Source: Porpolomopsis calyptriformis (taxonomy: Eukaryota > Basidiomycota > Agaricomycetes > Agaricales > Hygrophoraceae). Taken from it: a DNA stretch of 64,000 nucleotides. Position 1 is the first letter of the stretch. The number at the start of each line of letters is the position of its first letter. The DNA is taken from positions 1,178,001-1,242,000 of the forward strand of contig OX621169.1 in assembly GCA_951640195.1 (NCBI GenBank), written 5' to 3'. Of the stretch, positions 25,687-34,480 are shown piece by piece. Both the position numbers and the translations under genes were made by a program. The notes below the pieces were generated by a model, which saw only the letters and a program-made list of their open reading frames with translations, made no database searches and had not been told where the DNA came from.

Positions 25687-26109
25687 TGTTATAAACTGGT
25701 TGCCGATGAGATGGTTTTACTTCGGAGAGCTCTGTCCCTAGATGATGATGATATCTCGAGTCCTAGTTATTGGGGTTGCTAACGAGGAATCAGACTTAAG
25801 GTCTGTGTACGACTAACTAGGAGTTTATATACTAACTACGCTACTGCGGATGAGTCAGTATAAACATGAGGAACACATGAGGTATACATGCGGAATACAT
25901 GCGACGAGTAAAGATAGACATGATAAGAGACTCGGAGCATGTGAAGAGATGAAACATAATGGTCGGAAATGAAGTGGGTCCTATCTAGGATATATGAAAA
26001 GATAAGGAATCGTGGGGAATCCCTGGGGAATCCCAAGTAGAGATAAGACCTGTCCGACTAAGCACTGATGACTAACATAGAGAGGAAATGAAAATTTACG
26101 TCCGTGACA
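25687..26109 (-). repeat. 3' LTR of the chromovirus
   Basis: 423 bp, TGTTATAAAC...CCGTGACA on the plus strand, identical to the copy at 32149-32571. The sequence just inside it (26110-26125) reads as a purine-rich run on the minus strand (GAAAAACGAGG), a weak candidate polypurine tract. A 66-codon ORF inside each LTR is incidental. Confidence 0.95.
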
Positions 26110-26143
26110 TACACCTCGTTTTTCGGGAAATTCGACCCGAATT

Positions 26144-26881
26144 TCAAACTTGGGCGGTGTCGGGCGTTTCGTCCTCTGGGCCCTGAGTCTGGATTTCCTC
26201 TTCAGTGGGGGCCTCGATGACCACTGAGAGGGAAGCGATGGGGACAGTGTCTGAGGCCGCTTCGATGGGGGAAGGGGCTCGGACTGTCTCGACGTCGTCG
26301 TTGTCCGGGTATTCTAAGTCGAGGTTGATGGGGTACTCGACTGACGCACCGTAGTTGATTATGGTTTCCGTCGTCGCAAGGTCCTGTTGAGCGCGAAGGA
26401 AATCTTCTCGAGAGAGTCGTTCAGCTCGACGACTCTCCTCTACGAGTTTGACGATGATGGCGCGGGTGGTGACGTCGTAGCAGTCGACCCATGTGCGCTT
26501 CTTCTGTCGTTGGAGCTCCCAAACTTTGAGCTCACTTTCGTCCCAGCGGTTCTTCCAATACAGGGCGCTCCTCTCCGATGCTTTGAGCTCTGCTTTCAAA
26601 ACGTCACGTTCTTGACGGAGTTCTCGGTTCCAGTTACTGACGCTGTTGCTGTGAACCGTAAGACGCGAGATGGTGACGGCGGGGTCTTCAGGAGGAGGGG
26701 TCTGAGTAGGGTATTCGCTGAAGAAATCTTCCGCGCGTGCGCGAGCTTGTCGACGTAGTTGTCGAGCGGAGGAGGAAGAAGTGGAGGGACCGGGGGTAGG
26801 GGAACGGATGGCGGCGGACGAGGGGATTCGTCCAGCGCGTCTGATGGCGACTTGAGGAGAGGGAGATCGAGTAGCGGGCAT
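26144..26881 (-). CDS. Extra ORF 3' of pol in the chromovirus, function unknown
   Basis: A 245-codon ORF with an ATG at 26881 (MPATRSPSPQVAIRRAGRIP), 170 bp after the pol stop and before the 3' LTR, in the position where env sits in retroviruses. It has no signal peptide or membrane segment, so it is not an envelope. The N-terminus is Ser/Pro/Arg-rich, the middle (SNWNRELRQERDVLKAELKA, LKVWELQRQKKRTW) predicts a coiled coil, and the C-terminus is acidic. The frame is open without a break, suggesting it is maintained. Expression could need splicing or a separate transcript. I recognise no homologue. Confidence 0.7.
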   Translation of the reverse strand: MPATRSPSPQVAIRRAGRIPSSAAIRSPTPGPSTSSSSARQLRRQARARAEDFFSEYPTQTPPPEDPAVTISRLTVHSNSVSNWNRELRQERDVLKAELKASERSALYWKNRWDESELKVWELQRQKKRTWVDCYDVTTRAIIVKLVEESRRAERLSREDFLRAQQDLATTETIINYGASVEYPINLDLEYPDNDDVETVRAPSPIEAASDTVPIASLSVVIEAPTEEEIQTQGPEDETPDTAQV

Positions 26882-27051
26882 TATGAATGATGGTTTAGCG
26901 ACGTTGGTGTTGGGAATAACAGCAGTGGGTCGGTTCGTCAAAGTGGGGAAGGACTGGATGGAATCGTATCGACGATTCTGGGTTTATAAATGCTTACTCG
27001 ATCTAAAAATAGAATCTTTAAAAATGGACAGCTGGAATGATGACAAACGAG

Positions 27052-30000
27052 TCAAGTCGCCGTTTGAATTGAGTCTTCGTAAGTCTTCACAATTTCTTTA
27101 GCGTGTCGTAAGACGTTCGATCGTTCTTCCCAGGTAGCTTCTTCGATCGGATAACCTTTCCATTTGACCAAATACTTTCGTCGGCGTCGAACTCCGGAGT
27201 GTTGAAGAATAGATTCGACTTCGTATTCTTCTTCGTTCTCGATCAGATCTGGTGGAGGTCGAGATGTATCAGTAATATCAGGGTGGAGTGACTTATCTTC
27301 GACGTTTGGTCTCAGGAGTGATACGTGAAAGACTGGATGGAGTTTCCAAGTTCCGGGGATATCGATAAGATACGCAAGATCCGATACTTGTTTCAGGATC
27401 TTAAACGGTCCAGTCCTTCGGTTATCTAGCTTCTTGGCGGGTCGAGTCGTCTTGATGTTCTTGGTATCTAACCAAACCAATTCTCCGACTTTGAAGGAGG
27501 GAGAGAGTTTCCGTTTTCGATCAGCGTATTTCTTCATTGATTCCGCAGCGTGTGATAGTGATTCGCCAGCACTCTTCTGAGCACGCGTGAGACGTTCATG
27601 GAAGGTGTTTGCTGCGGGAACATTACTCGGGGATTCGATTGTGATCGGCAAGTGAGGGTGACGGCCATATTCCAAATAGAAAGGTGATTGTGACGTGGAG
27701 GAGTGTTGTCGATTATTGTAAGCGAATTCGGCAGAAGCCAGCCATTCGGACCAATCGTCCTGCATGAAGTTGGTATAGAACCGTAGGTAGACCTCGAGTT
27801 CTTGATTTGTTCGCTCGGTCTGACCATCGGTCTCAGGATGATAAGCAGTAGACAGTCCAGAAATGGTTCCTAAGAGTTTATTGAGGGCTTCAGTGAATTT
27901 TGATGCGAACTGAACTCCACGATCGGAAATGATCTTCTTCGGCCATCCATGGTGTTTCCAGATGTGATCACGGAAGAGTCGGGCAGCACCTTCTGATGAG
28001 AGATTGGAAGTCGTCGGAATAAAGTGGGCTCGTTTTGTGAAGCGATCGACGACTACCATCACAGCGTCGTATCCAAGCGAGTCAGGTAGCTGGACAATGA
28101 GATCGACGGTAATCTCGGTCCATGGTTCGGTAGCGGGGGGTATAGGTTGTAGGAGTCCTGTCGGTTTCGAAGGATAGTTCTTGTTCTGTTGACAAGCGGG
28201 ACAGGATCGTACGTAGTTGATAACGTCTTGAGAGACGCCATCCCAAACAAAGTTTCGGAGCAGCAGCTCCTTCGTCTTCTCAATGCCAGGGTGTCCAGCA
28301 TGGGGGTAGGCGTGGGACAGTCGTATTATGTCTGTGCGCAAAGATACTTCCTCCGGCACCACAATTCGACCTTCAACATCGCGAACCAACCCATCGACTT
28401 GGTCCCAAAACAGTGAGGCATCCTCGATTCTCTGTGAGATCTTTTCCGGTATTGGTAGCTTGAAGCGTAATCTTGCGAAAAAGTCCGGTTCTGAAAGCTT
28501 GATGATCGAATTGATCCAATGTTCATCTGCGATTAAAGCCTCATCTTCCACCTCGCCTTTACCCTCGTCGAAATAATCCGGGCGCCTGGATAATCCATCG
28601 GCCTTGTTCTTTCTCCCTGGGACGTACTCGATTTTATACTCGTATCTTGATAGGATTTCTGACCAACGAGCACGTCGTCCAGACAATACGCGAGCAATAC
28701 TGAAATATTTGAGAGCGAGGCTGTCGGTACGAATCAGAAGGTCGTGTCGCGATCCTTCCAAAAGATGTCGCCACGCTTTAAGACAGTCTATTATTGCCAA
28801 GAGCTCAGCGTCGTGAGTCGGATACTTCTTTTCAGCGGGAGTTAAAGATCTTGAATGAAAGCCTACAGGTTTCCATTCGTCTTCGTGCAACTGAGACAAT
28901 ATACCTCCTAAGGCAAAACCAGAGGCGTCAGTCTCCAAGCAGTACGGCAGGTCTTGGTCCGGTATTTCGAGGACAGGGGCATTCGTGAGGGAGTGTTTCA
29001 ATTGATCAAAGGCGTGTTGTCGCTTGGGAGTCCATTCCCATACAGCATCTTTGCGGAGTAATTCGTTAAGTGGTCGAGCGATCTTTGAGAAGTCCTTGAT
29101 GTATTTTCTCCAGAAATTCGCGCTTCCGAGAAAGGATTGGAGTTGTTTAACCGTTCGAGGTATGGGCCATTCGGCAATGGCTTTGACCTTCTTGGGATTG
29201 GTTCCGATATGACCTTTCGTTAAGGTCATCCCTAGATAGATCACCTCTTCTTTCTCGAATTGGCATTTGACGGGTTTACAGGAGAGTTTGTTCTTCTTCA
29301 TAATATCAAGGGTCTTGAACGTCCAGTGACGTAGTTCTTCTAGATCATCTCCGCAGATGAGAACGTCATCGATATAAATGAAAACACAACCTGATTTTAA
29401 CACTTCGGCAAATCGCGTATCGATCATCCGTTGGAACGTAGCTGGTGAATTCCGTAGACCAAAGAACATCACTCTTGGAACATAGAGTCCCTTGACCGTG
29501 TTGAAGGCAGCTTTCCATTCGTCGCCTTCCTTGATCCGAATATTGTTAAATCCCCATCGAATGTCCACGACTGTGAATAATGCAGCAGATCGTAACTTGG
29601 GCTGCTGAACGATTTGATGGAGAAGTGGCAAAGGATATCGGTCGGGAACGGTAAAGTGATTCAGATAACGGTAGTCTTCGATTGGTCTGTATCCAGCGTC
29701 TTGTCCTTTCGCATTGATTTCTTCAGCTTTCTTGCTTAGGAAGAAGGGAGCGGCCTGGGGTGAGGTCCCTTTGAATATTCATCCTGTGGCCACGTTTTCT
29801 TCCAAAAACCTCTCTAGGAAGTCTATCTCTCGAGGGGACATCGGATAAGTCTTGTCATTCTGTGGCGTGAAATCATCTTTGAGATCAATAACATGATCAA
29901 ATTCAGAATGAGGTGGAAGGCAATCGAAGGACTCCTTGGCAAAGACACTAGCATAGTCTTCCCAATAGACCTCCGGTACAAACTTTCGCATATCTTCCTC

Positions 30001-30582
30001 CACCGTGCTGGCTCTAGACTCGTCCGATTTTGAAATACTTGCCAGCGAGACCGATTCTACCACAGAGGGCTCTGCTTCGCCGCTACAATACCGACGGGAA
30101 ATCTCTTTGCCTCCGAGAGCCAGTGTTGAACTCTCCCAGTCGATACTAGGGTTTTGAGCTCTGAGCCATGGGTAGCCGAGGATTATATCAAACTTTGATC
30201 CGAGGTCGGTCACTTCCAAACGGATCCTTTCAATGTGTCCACCTGGAGCTTCTATCCAGACATCTGTGTCAAAAACGATCGGGCCTCCTCGGTTCTCTGA
30301 CCCATCGGCATTCCGTACGGGGATTGGGGTTTCCAAATCCTGAAGAGTAAACTCGTGACGAGTTGCGAAATTCTCGTCCATAAAATTCCCAGAAGCTCCA
30401 CTATCAATTAGACACGTGGCGGGGACACGTCGGCCACTGTCTGCAGTCTTGATCCAAACGTCCATCGTAAGTCCTGAATCGCCCTTTTCGATAGTACCGA
30501 GAGTCCGAAATAGATTGCAAGGAATAGTGGTACATCGAGTGGTATGGTCCGCAACGTAGGGTTCACCGTCCGGACCTTTCAA
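27052..30582 (-). CDS. pol: Pol polyprotein of the chromovirus, interrupted by one TGA
   Basis: Minus-strand frame entered by -1 frameshifting. Order: aspartic protease (CLIDSGASGNF, about 30405), reverse transcriptase (FGLRNSPATFQRMI, then the catalytic YIDD near 29376-29365), RNase H (ETDASGFALGGILSQ), integrase zinc-binding HHCC (HAGHPGIEKTKELL...SCPACQQNK), the DDE core (WTEITVDLIV, IISDRGVQF, DGQTERTNQELEVY), the GPY/F-like RRTGPFKILKQV and a C-terminal chromodomain (RRKYLVKWKGYPIEEATWEE). The frame is open except for TGA at 29779-29781, between protease and RT, after which it continues in the same frame. Annotated as broken; no correction is offered. Confidence 0.93.
29779..29781 (-). 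other. In-frame premature TGA in pol
   Basis: The pol frame reads ...EENVATG then TGA, then continues with conserved RT sequence in the same frame. A CpG-to-TpG change of an Arg codon would explain it, as expected in methylated fungal transposons. Readthrough cannot be excluded. Confidence 0.85.
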
Positions 30583-30588
30583 AAACCC
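30546..30588 (-). promoter_or_regulatory. Programmed -1 ribosomal frameshift site, gag to pol
   Basis: On the minus strand the slippery heptamer G GGT TTT (30588-30582) sits directly before the gag stop TGA (30581-30579), in the zero frame X XXY YYZ. Slipping back one base enters pol at 30582. Five nucleotides downstream, GGTCCG (30576-30571) can pair with CGGACC (30551-30546) across a 19-nt loop, a GC-rich stem at the ideal spacing. Both elements are visible directly; frameshifting itself is inferred. Confidence 0.8.
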
Positions 30589-31784
30589 TGAGCCTTCAAG
30601 TCGGCTACTAACCTCTTTTTCCGATCATCCGACCAATTGCGTATACCAGTCTTCGCCATGTCCGACGGAGTCTCGCTCGCTGCCAGTGTAGCGGGTGAGC
30701 TGACGTTCTCCACGTGGGACTCAGTGGCAATGACACGTATGTCTCTGCCTCGTCCTCGTCCTCGTCCTCTGTAGCCTCCTCTACCTCGAAAGTATCCTCC
30801 TCGACGTGAGGAAGAGGTATCGGGTAGATTCTTCGCATCACCGGCGTTTCGATTTGGGCAGGTGTTTGCGAAGTGGCCAGGTTGGCCGCAGGAGTAACAA
30901 TTCCCATATGGGATCGTATTGGTAGAAGAGGTAAACTCCTCTCTTTTGATGGTGGGGGCTGCTGTCGTTTGGCGGGTCGTCGTTGCAGCCACATACGATC
31001 CTCGTGCAGGAAAGGGGTTGGAGTATTGGGGTCGGGACGTGGAGGACTGTTTCTGTGAGGCGAGAATGTCCTTTTGATGTTGGTAACGTGTTGTGGCGTC
31101 CTTCCACTCTTGAAGTGTGGCAGGGACGGCGGGGAGTCGGTAAACGTATTCTATGAACTCGGAGTCGAGTCCAGCTTGGTAGAGATCGATGAGGGCGGCG
31201 TCGTTGAAACCGGTATCGACCTGTAAAGCGCCAAAGCGCAGGTTATAGTCTTCAATCTTCTTCCTTCCTTGGCGGAGACTCTTGATGTCGTTACGAGCAC
31301 GGGACTGTCTGTCGATTCCTTCGAACGTCGATCGGAATCGAATTACGAAGGCGGCCCAGGTAGCTGTCGGGCCGGTCCAATTGACGGTCCTCATGTCGTT
31401 GGTCTCCTTCTCTGACCAAGTTTGAGCCATCATGCCCTTCATAAAAGAAAGGGCGAAGGGGATTTTGTGTTCGTCGCGATACGGCTTCCCCATGAAATAC
31501 AATTCGCAGCTGTTAATAAATTTGTCGACATCTTGTTGTCGACCGGTGAACTCGTCTGGCTTTGCCATCTTTATCTCGATGGTGGGAGCGGCAGGAGGTT
31601 GAGGTTGGGGTCCCGGTGGGGGTTGGGCTTGTCCTTGTACAGCGAGTTGTTGTTGGAGATTTTGGATCTCCGCTGCTTGGTTTGCGTTCGAGGTCTGAAG
31701 GTTAGCCATTTCCCTCCGTAGATCGTTCATAACTGCGAGGATTTCGTTGAGATTGGGAACAGGGGGGTTAGCGCGAGAACCCAT
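30579..31784 (-). CDS. gag: Gag of the chromovirus
   Basis: Capsid/nucleocapsid protein. The first ATG is at 31784 (MGSRANPPVPNLNEILAVMN), giving 401 residues, though the same frame is open without an ATG up to about 32103. Blocks: an N-terminal coiled coil (EMANLQTSNANQAAEIQNLQ), the retrotransposon-gag core (PDEFTGRQQDVDKFI, WAAFVIRFRSTFEGI), the CCHC zinc knuckle CYSCGQPGHFANTC (about 30899-30857) and an RGG-rich stretch (RGGYRGRGRGRGRD). It ends QGF* exactly at the frameshift heptamer. Confidence 0.92.
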   Translation of the reverse strand: MGSRANPPVPNLNEILAVMNDLRREMANLQTSNANQAAEIQNLQQQLAVQGQAQPPPGPQPQPPAAPTIEIKMAKPDEFTGRQQDVDKFINSCELYFMGKPYRDEHKIPFALSFMKGMMAQTWSEKETNDMRTVNWTGPTATWAAFVIRFRSTFEGIDRQSRARNDIKSLRQGRKKIEDYNLRFGALQVDTGFNDAALIDLYQAGLDSEFIEYVYRLPAVPATLQEWKDATTRYQHQKDILASQKQSSTSRPQYSNPFPARGSYVAATTTRQTTAAPTIKREEFTSSTNTIPYGNCYSCGQPGHFANTCPNRNAGDAKNLPDTSSSRRGGYFRGRGGYRGRGRGRGRDIRVIATESHVENVSSPATLAASETPSDMAKTGIRNWSDDRKKRLVADLKAQGF

Positions 31785-32136
31785 TGGATCTGGTGATGGT
31801 GAAGGTGAAGGTGTTGTTAAAGGTGAAGACGGTCGAGTTGGTTGTTGATACGGGAAGGGTTGATACCTAACGGTAGGGGGAGTGATGGGACGTTGTGAAT
31901 GAGCGGCGGCGAGTAAGCGAGTTGTTTCGCTTCGAGTCCTTCCTAGAGCGTGTGCGATACTCGGCAATGGAGAAGCTTGACTAGCTTCTTCGTTTGGATC
32001 TGGGAAGATTCGGGTTTGTGAGTAAAGCGATTGGGAAAGAGGATTATTCTGCTCAGAGGAATCGTAGAAGTTTTCGTCGTCGTCGTCCAGTGTTAAAGCG
32101 AGAGTGGATCAAGTAAGGGGGGAGAGAGCAAGAAGG

Positions 32137-32148
32137 AAGTCTGATTCT
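32137..32148 (-). other. Primer-binding site, self-priming (Tf1) type
   Basis: One base inside the 5' LTR the minus strand reads GAATCAGACTT (32147-32137). No tRNA 3'-end complement starting TGG is present. Instead the 11 bases are the exact reverse complement of AAGTCTGATTC in the LTR (32259-32249). That site lies 34 nt downstream of a TATA box and would form the 5' end of the RNA, as in the self-priming of Tf1. Confidence 0.82.
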
Positions 32149-32571
32149 TGTTATAAACTGGTTGCCGATGAGATGGTTTTACTTCGGAGAGCTCTGTCCC
32201 TAGATGATGATGATATCTCGAGTCCTAGTTATTGGGGTTGCTAACGAGGAATCAGACTTAAGGTCTGTGTACGACTAACTAGGAGTTTATATACTAACTA
32301 CGCTACTGCGGATGAGTCAGTATAAACATGAGGAACACATGAGGTATACATGCGGAATACATGCGACGAGTAAAGATAGACATGATAAGAGACTCGGAGC
32401 ATGTGAAGAGATGAAACATAATGGTCGGAAATGAAGTGGGTCCTATCTAGGATATATGAAAAGATAAGGAATCGTGGGGAATCCCTGGGGAATCCCAAGT
32501 AGAGATAAGACCTGTCCGACTAAGCACTGATGACTAACATAGAGAGGAAATGAAAATTTACGTCCGTGACA
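32149..32571 (-). repeat. 5' LTR of the chromovirus
   Basis: 423 bp, identical to the copy at 25687-26109. Reading in the element's direction, it contains a TATA box, a predicted RNA start and the complement of the primer-binding site. Confidence 0.95.
32286..32293 (-). promoter_or_regulatory. TATA box of the 5' LTR
   Basis: The minus strand reads TATATAAA at 32293-32286. The predicted RNA start, AAGTCTGATTC at 32259, follows 34 nt after its first base, a normal TATA-to-start spacing and independent support for the self-priming model. Confidence 0.7.
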
Positions 32572-32576
32572 TATGG
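32572..32576. repeat. Target-site duplication, right copy (TATGG)
   Basis: Exact repeat of 25682-25686, directly abutting the right LTR. Confidence 0.93.
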
Positions 32577-32779
32577 GCAGTGTTTGCACTCATACAAGGG
32601 CCTGTACACCTTCTCGCACCGAGTAGATATGTTACCAGCAGACCTACATACTGCCAATCTAGGGCTGGAGCTGATAGAGGTTCTAGAGTCTGTTGCGGCT
32701 GTGAACGGCTAAGTTCAAGGTTGTGTTGTTGGGGGGAATACACGCTGCGGCAAATATTGCACCATCGCCGAGTCTCCAT
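32577..32779 (-). pseudogene. 5' part of the zinc-module host gene split by the retrotransposon
   Basis: The minus strand, from an acceptor-like cttag before 32708, reads FTAATDSRTSISSSPRLAVC then RSAGNISTRCEKVYRPLYEC and KHCPY up to the insertion. Its last C-x2-C joins in frame, across one copy of TATGG, to the H-x3-C half at 25681 and below. Upstream, 32779-32709 (METRRWCNICRSVYSP) may be another exon with its own C-x2-C. The 5' end is not defined. Confidence 0.5.
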
Positions 32780-34480
32780 TCTCTTCGAACGCGTTGGGGT
32801 CGCGGGGAGTGGGTGTGGTCCTGGTGCAAGAAGTTAACGGCCGTTTTCTGAAAGCAGCTCGGTTTTTATGTGCCGGGTGGCCACCATTTCTCGGGGGACA
32901 CATCCCCCGAATCTATTCTCCGTGTCTGGATCCTCCCCCTGTGAGGCATCAAATACTCACCAGATAATCGTCCCTTTGTTCTTCACCACTAAGCTCCTCG
33001 TGTCGCAGCAATTCGATCTTCTTCCCTTTGTGGGGAATCACATGGCTCGGGGGCGAATATTTCACCCCTTGCCTTTGTCCCCCGTCCTTTTTTTCCATCT
33101 CGGTCGCCATCCTGGATCCTGTCTTTGACGTCATCCTTGCGGTGAAGCTGTGAGAGCTGGCCTCGGAGACTCTGCCAACAAGGAGACTCGATCATTGCTC
33201 CTTGATATCTTGTATGGCGTCTCGCAATTTGGCCTCGTCGAAGATATTCTAAGAGCTACTTGCTCGTCTATTCGGTCCTGGTAATATTCCATTTTCCTAT
33301 TGCACTTTGGAATAAATTTGACAAGATGGGTCGATCTGTGGCTGGGCTGGGCTGTTGACTGTTGAATAAGTCGCCCACGGCCAAGTGTAATGGTGGTATC
33401 CCTTCGCCCACACAAGCTACGCCTACCTCATAGATGACCATGGAATTTGTTTCAGCCTCTTTGTCGGGTCAAAACTCGACCGTTAGTGAGAGTTGTGGCA
33501 AGCGGTCAAAAGGTGAAGCACAATTTCGTGCCTGACTTTGACCTGACAAAGGAGCTGAAGAAAATTTCCCTTACCGAAGTTTGGTGCAAGGAACACGACG
33601 CGGCGTCGTGTTCCTTGCGGTGAACTTGTTTTCCACTTTCTATTCGCGCCTTTATCCACGACGGACAGGCAGAAGGGACGATCTCATCCACCTCAGAGTG
33701 TAATCGCAACAGTTTTCCTGACGCGGCCTGCATGTATATGTCGATCGCCTAGCCTAGCTCCCAGGTCCATGAAAGAAAGAGGCTATCGAGGTGCCACCAG
33801 CTCACCGTCACCAACGCGTGTAAGTAAATTTCTGGTTCAGAATCCTTATCTGGTTGAAGGATAGCGGTCTGTGTAGCTTTGTCGTACCTGCAATACCTAT
33901 CTCACTCGCCGGGATGAGTTAGATGACATGACTTTAAGCTTGATATGGAGCGTCCCTGGTCATCTACAAGAAATTTCCCCCGCCACAACCAGCAACCACC
34001 GGAGGACGCTTAGTACCACCGCAATCGTGAATTAGTCGTTCGTGGCTGCGGGAGTGGGTAAACAGATGGCTCTGCGGTGAAAACGTCCAGAAAATTCAAC
34101 AATCTTAACCCCAGGCGATGAAAGTTGAGGCGGTAGTGGTGTTCGATGCGTGGAACTTGAGTCCGCTAAGAGACAGGACGAGACAAGTACATTTATCCAA
34201 CTCAAGATAATTGGAAAGAGGGAGGGACACGCTCGCATTCCACCTAGCATGACCTTTCTATTGCATGTGTGACCTCCGTCTTTGGAAGGTAATTGGTTTT
34301 GACTGTTGCTGGTTTACAGGGTTACGGTTGCTTGATCGAAGCGACACTATAAGGTATTAAAGATTCCACACAACCTGAAATCGCCAAATAAGACTTCCTT
34401 GTACAACCACCGATTGCTGTTGGTGAATTATGGCCAAGGTATGTTACGGTGTGCGGAAACGAATAGATAATTGGTAGCGA
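32780..34480. other. 1.7-kb stretch without a convincing gene
   Basis: Short ORFs occur on both strands but none shows a recognisable domain or a consistent splice pattern. I saw no tRNA that folds. The one striking item is the 33-bp palindrome at 33586-33618. Confidence 0.45.
33586..33618. repeat. Perfect 33-bp palindrome (16-bp arms, 1-base centre)
   Basis: GCAAGGAACACGACGC, a central G, then GCGTCGTGTTCCTTGC: an uninterrupted inverted repeat with no mismatches, in the gene-poor stretch right of the retrotransposon. Confidence 0.9.

Larger units (their letters stand above)
25687..32571 (-). mobile_element. Full-length Tf1/sushi-type chromovirus (Ty3/gypsy LTR retrotransposon)
   Basis: 6,885-bp element read on the minus strand: 5' LTR (32149-32571), primer site, gag, -1 frameshift, pol (protease, reverse transcriptase, RNase H, integrase, chromodomain), an extra ORF and the 3' LTR (25687-26109). 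LTRs begin TG and end CA, are both 423 bp and appear identical base for base, so the insertion is recent. TSD is TATGG. The C-terminal chromodomain and 11-nt self-complementary primer site place it with Tf1/sushi chromoviruses. A single TGA in pol (29779-29781) probably stops this copy from being autonomous. Confidence 0.96.

Noticed and set aside
29631..29778. Treating pol as two genes separated at 29779
   Set aside because: The frame continues unchanged on both sides of a single TGA, inside the conserved region before RT; it is one interrupted ORF.
25836..32498. Identical 66-codon ORFs inside each LTR (25836-26036 and 32298-32498)
   Set aside because: They are copies of the same LTR sequence read by chance; no ATG-driven gene is expected there.
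33820..33860. Possible tRNA B-box (ggttcagaatcc)
   Set aside because: One base too long for the TPsiC consensus, and I could not find an acceptor stem or A-box at the right distance.
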